Part shown: in pieces, positions 33,443 through 45,612 of the stretch
How the letters are laid out: each line of letters opens with the position of its first letter
Numbering within the stretch: the stretch's first letter is position 1
Source of the DNA: DASZHJ01 sp035280245
GTDB lineage: Bacteria; Pseudomonadota; Alphaproteobacteria; ATCC43930; CGMCC-115725
Direction of reading: 5' to 3'
Assembly: GCA_035280245.1 (NCBI GenBank)
Contig: DATEGF010000366.1
Span: 79,441 to 143,440, forward strand
DNA: 64,000 nucleotides
Program-made: the position numbers and the translations under genes
Notes under the pieces: generated by a model
What the model saw: only the letters and a program-made list of their open reading frames with translations
Databases searched by the model: none
What the model was told of the DNA's origin: nothing

Positions 33443-34404
33443 TCAACCTGGGAAATGACAACGCACCCAGCGCCCCGGCTCCGCCTCGCGGAAGGCAGGG
33501 ACGGTTGTCCGGCATTCGGCGCCGGCGCGCGGGCAGCGTGGGTGGAAATGGCAGCCAGAGGGTGGATCGATCGGGCTCGGCACCTCGCCCGGCGCCGCCA
33601 CCTCGCGCGAGCGGCGTCGCGGGTCCGGTTGGGGCACGGCGGCGAGCAGCGCGTGCGTATAGGGATGGAGTGGCCGCGCGAAGATCGCGGGCTCGTCCGC
33701 GAGCTCGATCAACCGCCCGAGATACATCACCGCGACCCGGTGGCTCACGTGGCGCACGACCGCCAGATTGTGCGAGATGAACAAGAGCGCGAGACCGAGC
33801 CGGCGCTGCAGCTCACCCAGTAGATTCAAGATCTGGGCCTGGACGGAGACATCGAGCGCGGAGACGGCCTCGTCGCAGACGATCAGTTTAGGCTCGAGCG
33901 CGAGCGCGCGGGCGATCCCGATGCGCTGGCGCTGACCGCCGCTGAAGGCGTGAGGATAGCGGCGTGCAGCATCCGCGGGTAGGCCGACGGTCTCGAGAAG
34001 GGCCGCGGCCTGTCGCCGCCGCTCGGACGCAGGGACCCCGAAATTGCGCAACGGCTCCGCCACGATCTCGCCCACACGCATGCGCGGATTGAGCGACGAG
34101 AACGGATCCTGGAAGATCGCCTGGAACTGCCGGCGCAGCGGGCGCAGCTCCCGCTCTCCGAGGTGGCTGATGTCGCGCCCCTCGAAGCGGATCGTGCCGG
34201 CGCTGGGCTCGAGCAGCCTCAGCGCGAGGCGCGCGAGCGTCGTCTTTCCGCAGCCGCTTTCGCCCACGAGGCCCAAGGTCTGACCTGGCGCCAGCGCCAG
34301 CGTTACTTCGTCCACGGCGCGCAGGCGCGCCGCGCCGCGCGTCAGCATCGAGCCACCCGTGCTGAAATCGCGGCTGACCCGATCGAGCTCGAGAAGGGCC
34401 GGAC

Positions 34405-34408
<4 letters not shown>
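33443..34408 (-). CDS. Peptide/opine-type ABC transporter ATP-binding protein (OppF-like)
   Basis: The 321-residue second ATPase of the importer at 33443-38755. Walker A GESGCGKTT, signature FSGGQRQR, Walker B LIVCDEAVSALD (Pro of DEP replaced by Ala) and switch His FISHNLA. The C-terminal Cys cluster is GCHFHPRCPRAGAEC. The ATG at 34408 overlaps the preceding ATPase stop by four bases. Confidence 0.93.
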
Positions 34409-35390
<982 letters not shown>

Positions 35391-35394
<4 letters not shown>

Positions 35395-36257
35395 CGGTCC
35401 CTCGCGCGGGGATCGAGCAGGTCGCGGAGCCCGTCGCCCAGCAGGTTGAAGCCGAGGATCGTGACGCCCAGCACAGTGCTCGCGGAAATCGCCAGTGAAG
35501 GATCGGTGCGCAGGACCGTGAGCCCATCACGGATCATCCCGCCCCAGCTCGGCGTCGGCTCCTGCACGCCGAGCCCGAGGAAGCTCAGCGTCGCCTCGGC
35601 CGTGATGATGAAGCCCACGCCGATCGAGGCCCGCACGATCAGCGGCGCCACGATGTTCGGCAGGAAATGCCGCAGCATGATCGCGGTCGGCCGCGTGCCG
35701 CTGGCGACGGCGGCCTCGACGAAGGCCTCGTGTCGCAGGCTCAGGACAAGCGATCTCGCGAGGCGGGCGATGCCCGGCCACCACGTGATCGCGAGCGCGA
35801 GGACCACGGTGACGACGCCCGGTCCCAGTACGGCGGCGAGCAGGATCGCGAAGATGAGCTCTGGAAAAGCCAGGATGATGTCGGCCGCCCGCATGGCGAC
35901 GGTGTCGATCCATCCACCGAGATAGGCGGCCACCATACCCACGGCGGTTCCGAAGGCGAGCGTCAGGGTGAGCACCGCCGCGGCGACGCCGAGCGAGACA
36001 CGGGCACCCACGAGAATGCGGCTGAGGATGTCGCGACCGAGAGCATCGAGGCCCAGCCAATGCTCCGCATCGGGATCGCCCCAGACCAGCAGCATATTGG
36101 TATCGGTGTAGGAATGCGGGGCGAGCGCCGTGGCGAACAGCGCCGTCAGGACGGCGATAGCGACGAGCGTGCCGCCGATCACGGCATTGCGATTGCCCAG
36201 GAACCGGCGGCGGAATTCGCCGCTCTCCTTCGGCGGCGCGATCTCGAGCGTGGTCAT
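35391..36257 (-). CDS. Peptide/opine-type ABC transporter permease (DppC-like)
   Basis: A 288-residue permease. After one membrane segment (AVIGGTLVAIAVLTALFA) comes HWLGLDALGRDILSRIL, the DppC signature. The EAA loop is ALSLRHEAFVEAAVASGTRP-like and the C-terminal motif LSFLGLGVQEPTPSWGGM. The ATG at 36257 overlaps the upstream permease stop by four bases; the longer open frame reaching to 36806 is not used. Confidence 0.93.
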
Positions 36258-37189
36258 CGCCGCGCCTCCAGCCGGATTCGCGGATCGATCACCCCGTAGA
36301 GGAGGTCGACCACGAGATTGATCCCCGCATAGAAGAAGGTGAACAGCAGGAGCACCGCGACGGTGACGGGATAGTCGCGCGCGAAGATCGCCTGGATCGC
36401 CTGTCGGCCGAGACCGGGAATATTGAAGACGGTCTCGACGACGAAGGTGGCGGTGAGAAGCGTGCCAAAGATGACGCCAATGGTGGTGAGGAGCGGCACC
36501 AGGATGTTCGGCAGCGCGTGCCGAAAGATCACGATCCGCTCGCGCATGCCCTTGGCGCGCGCGGTGCGGATGTAGTCCTGGGCCAGCACCTCCAGCATGA
36601 AGGTGCGGGCAAGCCGGGCGATGTAGGCCGTGGGCTGGAGCGCAAGCACGATCACCGGCAGGGCTGCCTGCTGCGCGGTGCCCCAGCCCGCGACCGGCAG
36701 TGCGTTGAGGCGCACGGCGAGCAGATAGACCAGGAACGCCGCGCTCGCGAAGTTCGGCACCGAGATCCCCGCGATCATCACCGCCATGATCGAGGTGTCC
36801 GCCCATCGATTGTGTTTGAGCGCCGCCAGCGCGCCGGCGGCGACGCCGAGCGGTACCGCGACGAAGAGTGCCGCCAACGCCAGCAGCGGGCTGATCTTGA
36901 GGCTGTCGCCCAGCACCTCCACAACGGGGACGCCCACGAAGCGATAGGAGAGGCCGAACTCGCCGCGGACGACGCCGCGGACGTAGGTCGCGAACTGCTG
37001 AAGGATCGGCGCGTCGAGGCCGTATTCGGCGCGCAACCGCTGCTCCAGCGCGGCATCGCCGGAGCGGTCGCTCAGCATGGCGCCGATGGGGTCTCCCGGC
37101 ATGAGCCGGCTCGCCGCGAAGGCGAGCACCAGCACGGCCGCAAGGACGAAGACGAGCTCGGCGAGGCGACGTGCGATGTAGGAGAGCAA
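36254..37189 (-). CDS. Peptide/opine-type ABC transporter permease (DppB-like)
   Basis: A 311-residue permease: LSYIARRLAELVFVLAAVLV at the start, then RLMPGDPIGAMLSDRSG, and the EAA loop FMLEVLAQDYIRTARAKGM. The start is a TTG at 37189. A stop codon lies two codons upstream in frame and the next Met is too far inside, so this weak start seems real. No good ribosome site is visible, which would lower its translation relative to the binding protein. Confidence 0.9.
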   Translation of the reverse strand: MLSYIARRLAELVFVLAAVLVLAFAASRLMPGDPIGAMLSDRSGDAALEQRLRAEYGLDAPILQQFATYVRGVVRGEFGLSYRFVGVPVVEVLGDSLKISPLLALAALFVAVPLGVAAGALAALKHNRWADTSIMAVMIAGISVPNFASAAFLVYLLAVRLNALPVAGWGTAQQAALPVIVLALQPTAYIARLARTFMLEVLAQDYIRTARAKGMRERIVIFRHALPNILVPLLTTIGVIFGTLLTATFVVETVFNIPGLGRQAIQAIFARDYPVTVAVLLLFTFFYAGINLVVDLLYGVIDPRIRLEARR

Positions 37190-37210
37190 GGCGCTAGGAC
37201 ACCACGCGCC

Positions 37211-38755
37211 TCACTCCATCTCCACCTTCGCATAGGGCAGCATCCGGAAGGGCGTCAGGTAGACGTTCTTCACGTTGGGCTGCTTCAGCCAGATCTGCGT
37301 GCGGACATAAAGCGGCGCCATGCCGACGTCGTCCACGATGATCTTCTCGGCCTGCGCGTAGATCTTGTAGCGCGCCTCGGCGTTGGGCTCGCCCTGTGCC
37401 TGGTCGATCAGCTTGTTGTAGTCCTCGTTCTTCCATCTGACGCGGTCATAGGGGCTGCGGGAATCCCAGAGCTGCGACAGGAAATAGAGCGCGTCGGGAT
37501 AGTCGGCGGTCCAGCCCCAGGGGAAGAACGCGACCTCGCCCGCGTTCAATTGCTTGATGTAGGTCGCGCGCTCCACGACCTTCACGTTGACTTGCATGCC
37601 AAGCACCTTGTTGAACTGGTCGGCCAGCGCCGCGAGGGAATCCTTCTCGACGGGAGTGGCCTGGATGTCGATCGGCGGCAGACCTTTGCCGTCTGGGAAG
37701 CCCGCCTCCGCGAGGAGTTTCTTGGCGCGCTGGGGGTCGTAGGGAATCTTCGCCACGGGCGCGTAACCCGCGACGCCCGGCGTAATCGAGCCGTAGAGCG
37801 GCAGGCCCGCGCCGCCAAGGATGCCTTTCACGAAGCCGTCGCGGTCGACTGCCAGGCTGATCGCCTCGCGAACGCGCTTGTCCTTGAAGGGCGCGTAGAG
37901 GTTCTGGTTCATGCCGAGATAGGTGATCTGAGCCGCCGGCACCTGGATGGTCTGGTTCTGGTAGCGGGAGTCCTTGAGAACCGCGCGCGTCCCGCTCGCC
38001 GGGACCTCGACCAGATCGAGGCCCTTGGTCTCATAGAGCGAGAGCGCGGTCTCAATGTTCGGCACTACCAGGAACGCGACCTCGTCGATCTTGGGAGCGC
38101 CGCCCCAATAGCCCGGGAACGCCTTCAGGCGGACCGCCTCGCCGCGCTTCCACTCTACGAACTGGAATGGACCGGTGCCCGCCGACTCTTTCAGGAACCA
38201 GTCGGCGCCGTGCGTCAGCACGTCCGTGTCGAAGATGCGCACGGGATAGATCGGGAAGAGCACGTCGGGCTTGTTGAAGGTGATGTCGACGGTGGTGTCG
38301 TCCACCACTTTGACGCCCGCGAGCGCGGTGGCCTTGCCGTCGAGCAAGTCCTGGGCGCCGACGATATCCTTGAGATAGACTTGGCTCGCACCGGGCTTGA
38401 GCGCGGGCGTCAGCAGCGCCTCGAAGGAGCGCTTGACGTCCGTCGCCTTGAGCTCGCGTCCGGTTTGGAATTTGACGCCGGTGCGCAGCTTGAAGCGCCA
38501 AGTCTTGCCGCCGTCAGTCGCCTGCCATTCCGTTGCAAGGACCGGGATCACCTTCCCGTCTTTGTCGATGCCGGCGAGGTCCTCGTACATGTTCCGGATG
38601 ATGTCGCCGGCGATCAGCTCGGATTCCGTGATCGGGTCCATCTGCGAGGGATCGGCGGTGATGTTGAGGCGCAGGCTCTTGGCCTCCGCCGCTCCGCTCA
38701 TGGCTGCCAGCACGGTCGCCGCCGCCAGCGCAAGCCTCGCTGAAATCCGCCCCAT
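37211..38755 (-). CDS. Peptide/opine-type ABC transporter substrate-binding protein
   Basis: A 514-residue SBP_bac_5 protein. The signal peptide is MGRISARLALAAATVLAAMSGAAEA. The mature part has LRLNITADPSQMDPITESEL and later SAGTGPFQFVEWKRGEAVRLKA, the family core. It is more like the oligopeptide/nickel/opine group than DppA. First gene of the 12-gene block and 21 bp before the permease; no stem-loop follows it, unlike the other two peptide-type systems. The ligand is probably the starting compound of the catabolic genes downstream; this is inferred from gene order. Confidence 0.93.
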   Translation of the reverse strand: MGRISARLALAAATVLAAMSGAAEAKSLRLNITADPSQMDPITESELIAGDIIRNMYEDLAGIDKDGKVIPVLATEWQATDGGKTWRFKLRTGVKFQTGRELKATDVKRSFEALLTPALKPGASQVYLKDIVGAQDLLDGKATALAGVKVVDDTTVDITFNKPDVLFPIYPVRIFDTDVLTHGADWFLKESAGTGPFQFVEWKRGEAVRLKAFPGYWGGAPKIDEVAFLVVPNIETALSLYETKGLDLVEVPASGTRAVLKDSRYQNQTIQVPAAQITYLGMNQNLYAPFKDKRVREAISLAVDRDGFVKGILGGAGLPLYGSITPGVAGYAPVAKIPYDPQRAKKLLAEAGFPDGKGLPPIDIQATPVEKDSLAALADQFNKVLGMQVNVKVVERATYIKQLNAGEVAFFPWGWTADYPDALYFLSQLWDSRSPYDRVRWKNEDYNKLIDQAQGEPNAEARYKIYAQAEKIIVDDVGMAPLYVRTQIWLKQPNVKNVYLTPFRMLPYAKVEME

Positions 38756-38819
38756 GATCGCCTCCGCCCCAGTGCCTTCGCATCGATATCAGCATCGAAT
38801 CCCCCGAGGCACAAGCGGA

Positions 38820-38839
38820 GCACGATAGAGTGATCGTGC
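38820..38839. promoter_or_regulatory. Inverted repeat between divergent binding-protein and BHMT genes
   Basis: GCACGAT (38820-38826) and ATCGTGC (38833-38839) form a perfect 7-bp inverted repeat with a 6-bp spacer in the 150-bp divergent gap. A possible minus-strand promoter (TTGTGC-17-TGATAT) for the binding-protein gene lies on its left side. It could be an operator shared by both directions; this rests on position and symmetry only. Confidence 0.35.
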
Positions 38840-38905
38840 GCGGTTGCAGCATGCGCAGTCTTGGTATTTGCTGTGCTGAACAAGGTCAGTGGGAGGGGTG
38901 GAGCG

Positions 38906-39982
38906 ATGAAGGCGGGCGGGCGCGCGAAGAGCAAATCGTCGAAGCCGGAGCTGCTGCGGCGGCTCGACAAAGGCGCGGTGATCTGCGCCGAGGGCTATCT
39001 CTTCGAGTTCGAGCGCCGAGGCTACCTGCAGGCGGGCGCCTTCGTGCCGGAGGTCGTGCTCGAGCATCCCAAGCTCGTCGAGCAGCTCCACACGGAGTTC
39101 GTACGTGCGGGCTCCGACGTGGTCGAGGCCTTCACCTACTACGGCCACCGCGCAAAGCTGAAGCTGATCGGGCGCGAGAAGGACCTCGCGCCGATGAACC
39201 GTACGGCGCTCAAGATCGCCAAGAAGGTCGCGAGGGCCACCGGCACGCTGCTTGCCGGCAACATCTGTAATAGCACCACATATCTGCCCGACGATCCCGC
39301 GACTCACAAAGCCTCGCGAAAGATGTTCGACGAGCAGATCGGCTGGGCCGCGGATGCGGGCGCCGATTTCATGATCGGCGAGACCTATTCGCATGCGGGC
39401 GAGGCGCTGATCGCACTGCAGGCCATCACGGCCGCGAAGATCCCGTCGGTGATCACCATGGCGATCCTGACCGACGGCAAGACGCGAGAGGGCTGGGATC
39501 CCGTCGATGCGATGAAGCGCCTCGAGGACGGCGGCGCCGACGTGGTCGGTCTCAATTGCTCGCGCGGGCCCGCCACGATGCTTCCGCTGCTCAAGAAGAT
39601 TCGGCGCGCGGTCAGCTGCCACGTGGCGGCGCTGCCCGTGCCCTACCGGACGACGACGAAGGAGCCGACCTTCCAGTCACTGCACGACAAGGCCTGCGAT
39701 TGCATCCCCGAGGATCGGCCGTTCCCGGTGGCGCTCGATCCCTTCACCTGCAATCGCTACGAGATCGCAGAGTTTGGCAAGGAGGCTTATGCGATGGGGA
39801 TCAATTATCTCGGCGTCTGCTGCGGCGCCGGGCCCCATCACATCCGCGCGCTCGCGGAGGCGCTCCGGCGGCATCCGCCCGCGAGCAGATACTCGCCGGA
39901 CATGTCGAAGCACTACGTGTTCGGCTCGGCGAAGGGCCTGCATGCCCGCAACCGGCAATTCGCCAAGCACCTACGGGGTTAG
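38906..39982 (+). CDS. Betaine-homocysteine S-methyltransferase homolog
   Basis: A 358-residue barrel of the homocysteine S-methyltransferase family. The N-terminal third follows vertebrate BHMT closely (EFERRGYLQAGAFVPEVVLE, then FVRAGSDVVEAFTYYGHRAK). Zinc cysteines fall at C218 (GLNCSRG) and C305-C306 (GVCCGAG), almost the same numbers as in the human enzyme (217, 299, 300). It should move a methyl group from glycine betaine, DMSP or a similar onium compound to homocysteine. The strong site GGGAGGGG precedes the ATG. The DddP-like gene follows 12 bp later, so they are co-transcribed. Confidence 0.9.
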   Translation: MKAGGRAKSKSSKPELLRRLDKGAVICAEGYLFEFERRGYLQAGAFVPEVVLEHPKLVEQLHTEFVRAGSDVVEAFTYYGHRAKLKLIGREKDLAPMNRTALKIAKKVARATGTLLAGNICNSTTYLPDDPATHKASRKMFDEQIGWAADAGADFMIGETYSHAGEALIALQAITAAKIPSVITMAILTDGKTREGWDPVDAMKRLEDGGADVVGLNCSRGPATMLPLLKKIRRAVSCHVAALPVPYRTTTKEPTFQSLHDKACDCIPEDRPFPVALDPFTCNRYEIAEFGKEAYAMGINYLGVCCGAGPHHIRALAEALRRHPPASRYSPDMSKHYVFGSAKGLHARNRQFAKHLRG

Positions 39983-39994
39983 GGAGATCACGCC

Positions 39995-41245
39995 ATGAAC
40001 GACATGCAGGAGCGGCGTCTCGCGCCAAGCTGGGCGAGCGCGGGGGTCAAGGACAACGAGCGGCAGATCGACATGGTGCGTCTGCGCGCCTATCGGCTTG
40101 GCCGCTTCCAGGCCGAGCTCAGGCGGATGGACTGCCCGGGAGCGCTGCTGAGCGACCCCTTGAACATCCGCTACGCCACCGGCAGCCGGAACATGTCGGT
40201 CTGGACATCGCACAGCTCGCCGGCGCGGTACTGCTTCGTGCCGGCCGAGGGAAAGGCGATCCTTTGGGACTTCCATAATTGCGAGTTCATGTCCGCGGAT
40301 CTCGAGACGGTGGCCGAGGCACGGCCAGCGCGCGGAATTTTCTTCTTCAGCGCGGGAAGCCGCCTGGAGGAGAAGGCGAAGGCCTGGGCCGCGGAGATCG
40401 CCGACGTGCTGGCGGCGCACGGCAGGAGCAAGCGCCTCGCGGTCGACAAACTCGACCCACCCGGAACCCACGCCCTCGAGGCGCTCGGCATCGAGATCGT
40501 GGACGGACAGGGACCGTGCGAGCTCGCGCGGGCCATCAAGTCCGAGGACGAGATCGCCTGCATGGTGCAATCGATCGCGGTCTGCGAGGCCGGGATGGCG
40601 CGCATGCACGAGGCCCTCCGGCCCGGCATGACCGAGAACGAGCTCTGGGCGATCCTGCACGAGACCAACATCCGCATGGGCGGCGAGTGGATCGAGACGC
40701 GGATCCTGTCCTCGGGCGAGCGCACCAATCCCTGGTTCCAGGAATGCGGCGATCGGTTGATCCGGCCCGGCGACCTCGTGAGCTTCGACACCGACCTGAT
40801 CGGTCCCTTCGGCTACTGCGCCGACATCTCCCGCACGTATTTCTGCGGACCCGGCAAGCCCACGGACGAGCAGCGCCGCCTCTATGGCCTCGCGCTCGAT
40901 CAGATCCATCACAACATCGACAAGCTGATGCGGCCGGGGATGAACCTCCGCGAGGCGAGCGACCTCGCCTGGCGCATCCCGAACTCCTTCGTGAAGAACC
41001 GCTACTCCTGTGTCGCGCACGGCGTCGGGCTCTGCGACGAGTGGCCCAAGATCACGCACATCCAGGACCGCGAGCGCAGCGCCTACGACGGCGACCTCGA
41101 GCCCGGCATGACCATCTGCGTCGAGAGCTACATGGGCGAGGAAGGCGGCCGCGAGGGCGTGAAGCTCGAGCAGCAGGTCCTGATTACCGACAAGGGCTCC
41201 AAGCTGCTGTCGACGTTCCCGTTCGAGGATGTCTTGGGCGGCTAA
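39995..41245 (+). CDS. M24-family protein resembling DMSP lyase DddP
   Basis: A 416-residue pita-bread (creatinase/aminopeptidase P) fold protein. Six metal ligands can be placed: D265 and D267 (SFDTDLIG), D277 (CADISR), H342 (HGVGLCDEW), E377 (CVESY) and E392 (KLEQQ). The 2-, 12-, 35- and 15-residue spacings match, as I recall, those of DddP of Ruegeria (D295, D297, D307, H371, E406, E421), with 77 instead of 76 residues from first Asp to His. GGEWIETRILSSGERTNPWF and DPLNIRYATGSRNM also look DddP-like. True DddP cleaves DMSP to DMS and acrylate. Prolidase or creatinase activity remains possible. It is paired with the BHMT homolog. Confidence 0.78.
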   Translation: MNDMQERRLAPSWASAGVKDNERQIDMVRLRAYRLGRFQAELRRMDCPGALLSDPLNIRYATGSRNMSVWTSHSSPARYCFVPAEGKAILWDFHNCEFMSADLETVAEARPARGIFFFSAGSRLEEKAKAWAAEIADVLAAHGRSKRLAVDKLDPPGTHALEALGIEIVDGQGPCELARAIKSEDEIACMVQSIAVCEAGMARMHEALRPGMTENELWAILHETNIRMGGEWIETRILSSGERTNPWFQECGDRLIRPGDLVSFDTDLIGPFGYCADISRTYFCGPGKPTDEQRRLYGLALDQIHHNIDKLMRPGMNLREASDLAWRIPNSFVKNRYSCVAHGVGLCDEWPKITHIQDRERSAYDGDLEPGMTICVESYMGEEGGREGVKLEQQVLITDKGSKLLSTFPFEDVLGG

Positions 41246-41283
41246 CCTTAAGGGCAACCCATTGTAGAGGCGTTGGAGTTCAT

Positions 41284-41370
41284 CCCCCTCACCCAGCTTC
41301 GGCTAAGCTCGCTCCGCTCGCTAAGCCTACGCAACCCTCTCCCCGTCGGGGAGAGGGGAGGGTGAGGGGG
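41284..41370. terminator. Long palindrome between convergent genes (repeat-type, probable bidirectional terminator)
   Basis: CCCCCTCACCC at the left pairs with GGGTGAGGGGG at the right. An inner hairpin CCCTCTCCCC-GTC-GGGGAGAGGG sits near the right end, and GCTTCGGCTAAGC / GCTCCGCTCGCTAAGC elements lie between. Such C/G-rich blocks are dispersed in many alphaproteobacterial genomes. It fills the gap between the convergent DddP-like and ABC ATPase genes, so it probably stops transcription from both sides. Confidence 0.65.
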
Positions 41371-41391
41371 CTCGCCGAAAAATGAAAAAGA

Positions 41392-43512
<2,121 letters not shown>

Positions 43513-43515
43513 CGA

Positions 43516-44577
43516 TCAGTCCCTGAGGCTCATCTCGCGGAGCCCATCCGCCATCAGGTTGAAGCCGAGGATCAGGCTCGAGACCGAGAGCGCCGGGATG
43601 AGCAGCATGTAGGAGAACTTCCAGAGCATAGCGACCTTCGCCGCCTCTTTGATCATCAGGCCCCAATCGGGATCCGGCGGCTGCAGGCCGAGGCCGAGGA
43701 AGGTCAAGGTGGTGATCGCCACGGTCGTATAGCCGAGGCGCAGGCAGGCATCGACGATGATCGGACCGCGCGCGTTCGGCAGGAGCTCGTAGATCATGAT
43801 CCGCAGCGGATGCTCGCCGCGCGTCTGCGCCGCAAAGATGTAGTCGCGGGTCTTGGTGTCGAGCGTGAGGCCGCGGACGATGCGCATGATCGCCGGCGCC
43901 GAGGCGAAGGTCACGGCGATTACGATGTTGAAGCCGCTGGCGCCGAGGTAATTCAGGATCAGGATGAACAGCACCATCACCGGGAACGAGAGCAGCACAT
44001 TCGCGATGAACGAGATCACCTGGTCCCACCACTTGGCGAGATATCCCGCCATCAGGCCCAGCATCGAGCCGACGACATAGGCGACCAGCGTCGCGGTGAC
44101 GCCCCAGACCAGCACGCGCTGGCAGCCCCAGAGAACGCGGGAGAGCATATCGCGGCCCTTGAAATCCGCGCCCAGGAGGAAGAGATGGCCGTTCTTCTCG
44201 ATGCCCACGCCCGTGAACGGCGCGATCGGCTTGTTCGGGTCGACGAGCGGCAGGAACGGCACCGTCACCGCGGCGATGAGCCAGAAGAACACCAGGCTTA
44301 CGCCGATGATGGCGATGGGCGATTCGCGCCAGGACGCCACGGCGACGACATAGAGCAGGATCGTCGCGGGGATCGCCGGCAGCAACACCCAGGTCTTGAA
44401 GGCGTCGCCGAGATAGCCGCCGAACATGACCGAGGCGGTGAGCGGTAGCCACATCAGCAAGAGGAGCGCGATGCAGACGCGCGGCCGCTGCAGCCGTTTC
44501 AACAGCGTGAGCGGCGGCGCGGCGGCCGCAACCGGCGGCGCTGCGGGAGGGGTGGCAAGGACTTCGACGCTCGCCAT
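43516..44577 (-). CDS. Peptide-type ABC transporter permease (DppC-like, extended N terminus)
   Basis: A 353-residue permease. It begins with an Ala/Pro-rich leader (VLATPPAAPPVAAAAPPLTL), followed by three extra hydrophobic segments before the usual one, so it is longer than normal DppC. FLLGADFKGRDMLSRVLWG is the family signature. The EAA loop is TKTRDYIFAAQTRGEHP and the C-terminal motif LGLGLQPPDPDWGLM. It lies 7 bp after the DppB-like gene. Confidence 0.92.
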   Translation of the reverse strand: MASVEVLATPPAAPPVAAAAPPLTLLKRLQRPRVCIALLLLMWLPLTASVMFGGYLGDAFKTWVLLPAIPATILLYVVAVASWRESPIAIIGVSLVFFWLIAAVTVPFLPLVDPNKPIAPFTGVGIEKNGHLFLLGADFKGRDMLSRVLWGCQRVLVWGVTATLVAYVVGSMLGLMAGYLAKWWDQVISFIANVLLSFPVMVLFILILNYLGASGFNIVIAVTFASAPAIMRIVRGLTLDTKTRDYIFAAQTRGEHPLRIMIYELLPNARGPIIVDACLRLGYTTVAITTLTFLGLGLQPPDPDWGLMIKEAAKVAMLWKFSYMLLIPALSVSSLILGFNLMADGLREMSLRD

Positions 44578-44584
44578 CGTTCCC

Positions 44585-45535
44585 TCAACTGAAGCGGATG
44601 CGCGGATTGAGGAACGTATAGCCCACGTCCGAGATGATCTGCGAGATCACCGCGACGAAGACCGCGACCAGCGTCGCCGCCTGGATCACATAGACGTCGC
44701 CGAACAATGCGGCGTCCAGCAGCAGCTTGCCGAAGCCAGAGTACTGGAAGAATACCTCGACCACGACAACGCCGGAGAGGATCCAGTTGAGCTGTAGCGC
44801 GATGATCGTGAAGGGCGCGATCAGCGCGTTGCGCAGCGCATGGCGCAGGATGACCCGGCGGTGCGGCAGGCCCTTCAGCACCGCGGTGCGGATGTACTGG
44901 GACGTCATGACCTCGGCCATGGACGCCCGCGTCATCCGCGTGACGTAGCCGCAGTCATAGAGCACCAGCGTCATCACGGGGAGCGCGAGCTGGCGCCAAT
45001 CCCAGCCGTTGACCATGGCGGAGTTTGCCGGGACCCATTGCAGGCCCAGCGCGAAGATCACGGTAAGCACGATCGCGGTCGCGATCTCCGGCAATGACGT
45101 CGTGAGCACGGCGACGAAGGATACGGCGCGATCCTGCACCGCCCCCTCTCTCATGCCGGCGATGATCCCGAGCGTCAGGGATATCGGAATCATCAGGGCG
45201 AACACCCAGAAAGCCAATATCCCCGTGTTGATCAGGCGGTCGCCCAGCAGGCGGCTCACCGGCTCGGCCTTCTCGAACGAACGTCCGAAATCGCCGGTCA
45301 CGACACCGGCGACCCATTTGATGTAGCGGTCATAGAACGGCACGTTCAGCCCTTTGCGGTCGAGCCAGGCCTCATAGTCCTGGTCCGACAACGCCGAGAC
45401 GGCAAACCCGCCCAACTCCGCGACCGCGATCTGACGCTTGAACTTGTCGCTATCGAAGATGGCGAAGATCACCAGCGACACCACCGCCATGATGAGCAGC
45501 ATCTGGAGCAGGCGATTGCCGATGAGCTTGAGCAT
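44585..45535 (-). CDS. Peptide-type ABC transporter permease (DppB-like)
   Basis: A 316-residue permease. MLKLIGNRLLQMLLIMAVVS begins it. The loop after the first membrane segment (DSDKFKRQIAVAELGGFAVS) lacks the PGDP motif usual in DppB. The EAA loop is SMAEVMTSQYIRTAVLKGL. A strong stem-loop precedes it in the mRNA. Confidence 0.92.
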   Translation of the reverse strand: MLKLIGNRLLQMLLIMAVVSLVIFAIFDSDKFKRQIAVAELGGFAVSALSDQDYEAWLDRKGLNVPFYDRYIKWVAGVVTGDFGRSFEKAEPVSRLLGDRLINTGILAFWVFALMIPISLTLGIIAGMREGAVQDRAVSFVAVLTTSLPEIATAIVLTVIFALGLQWVPANSAMVNGWDWRQLALPVMTLVLYDCGYVTRMTRASMAEVMTSQYIRTAVLKGLPHRRVILRHALRNALIAPFTIIALQLNWILSGVVVVEVFFQYSGFGKLLLDAALFGDVYVIQAATLVAVFVAVISQIISDVGYTFLNPRIRFS

Positions 45536-45564
45536 GGGTTGGCTTCTGTGACGGCTCTACTAAG

Positions 45565-45603
45565 GACGTCAGGCCCGGGAGCCGTCCTCCCGGGCCCGAC
45601 GTC
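45565..45603. promoter_or_regulatory. Stem-loop between binding-protein and permease genes
   Basis: GACGTC-A-GGCCCGGGA (45565-45580) pairs with TCCCGGGCC-C-GACGTC (45588-45603): 15 base pairs, one mismatch and a 7-base loop. There is no T-run. It begins 9 bp after the stop of the binding-protein gene on the minus strand and probably protects its mRNA or dampens permease expression. Confidence 0.78.
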
Positions 45604-45612
45604 AGAACATGC

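Noticed and set aside
36518..38743. Open frame of 741 codons on the plus strand across the binding-protein gene
   Set aside because: Antisense shadow of the importer genes, with no domain pattern.
39995..41245. Simple call as prolidase/Xaa-Pro aminopeptidase
   Set aside because: The fold is right, but the DddP-like segments and pairing with BHMT make a plain prolidase call too narrow; a genuine aminopeptidase P is at 59907.
41284..41370. CRISPR-like repeated blocks
   Set aside because: The block is a single compound palindrome without regularly spaced repeats and unique spacers.
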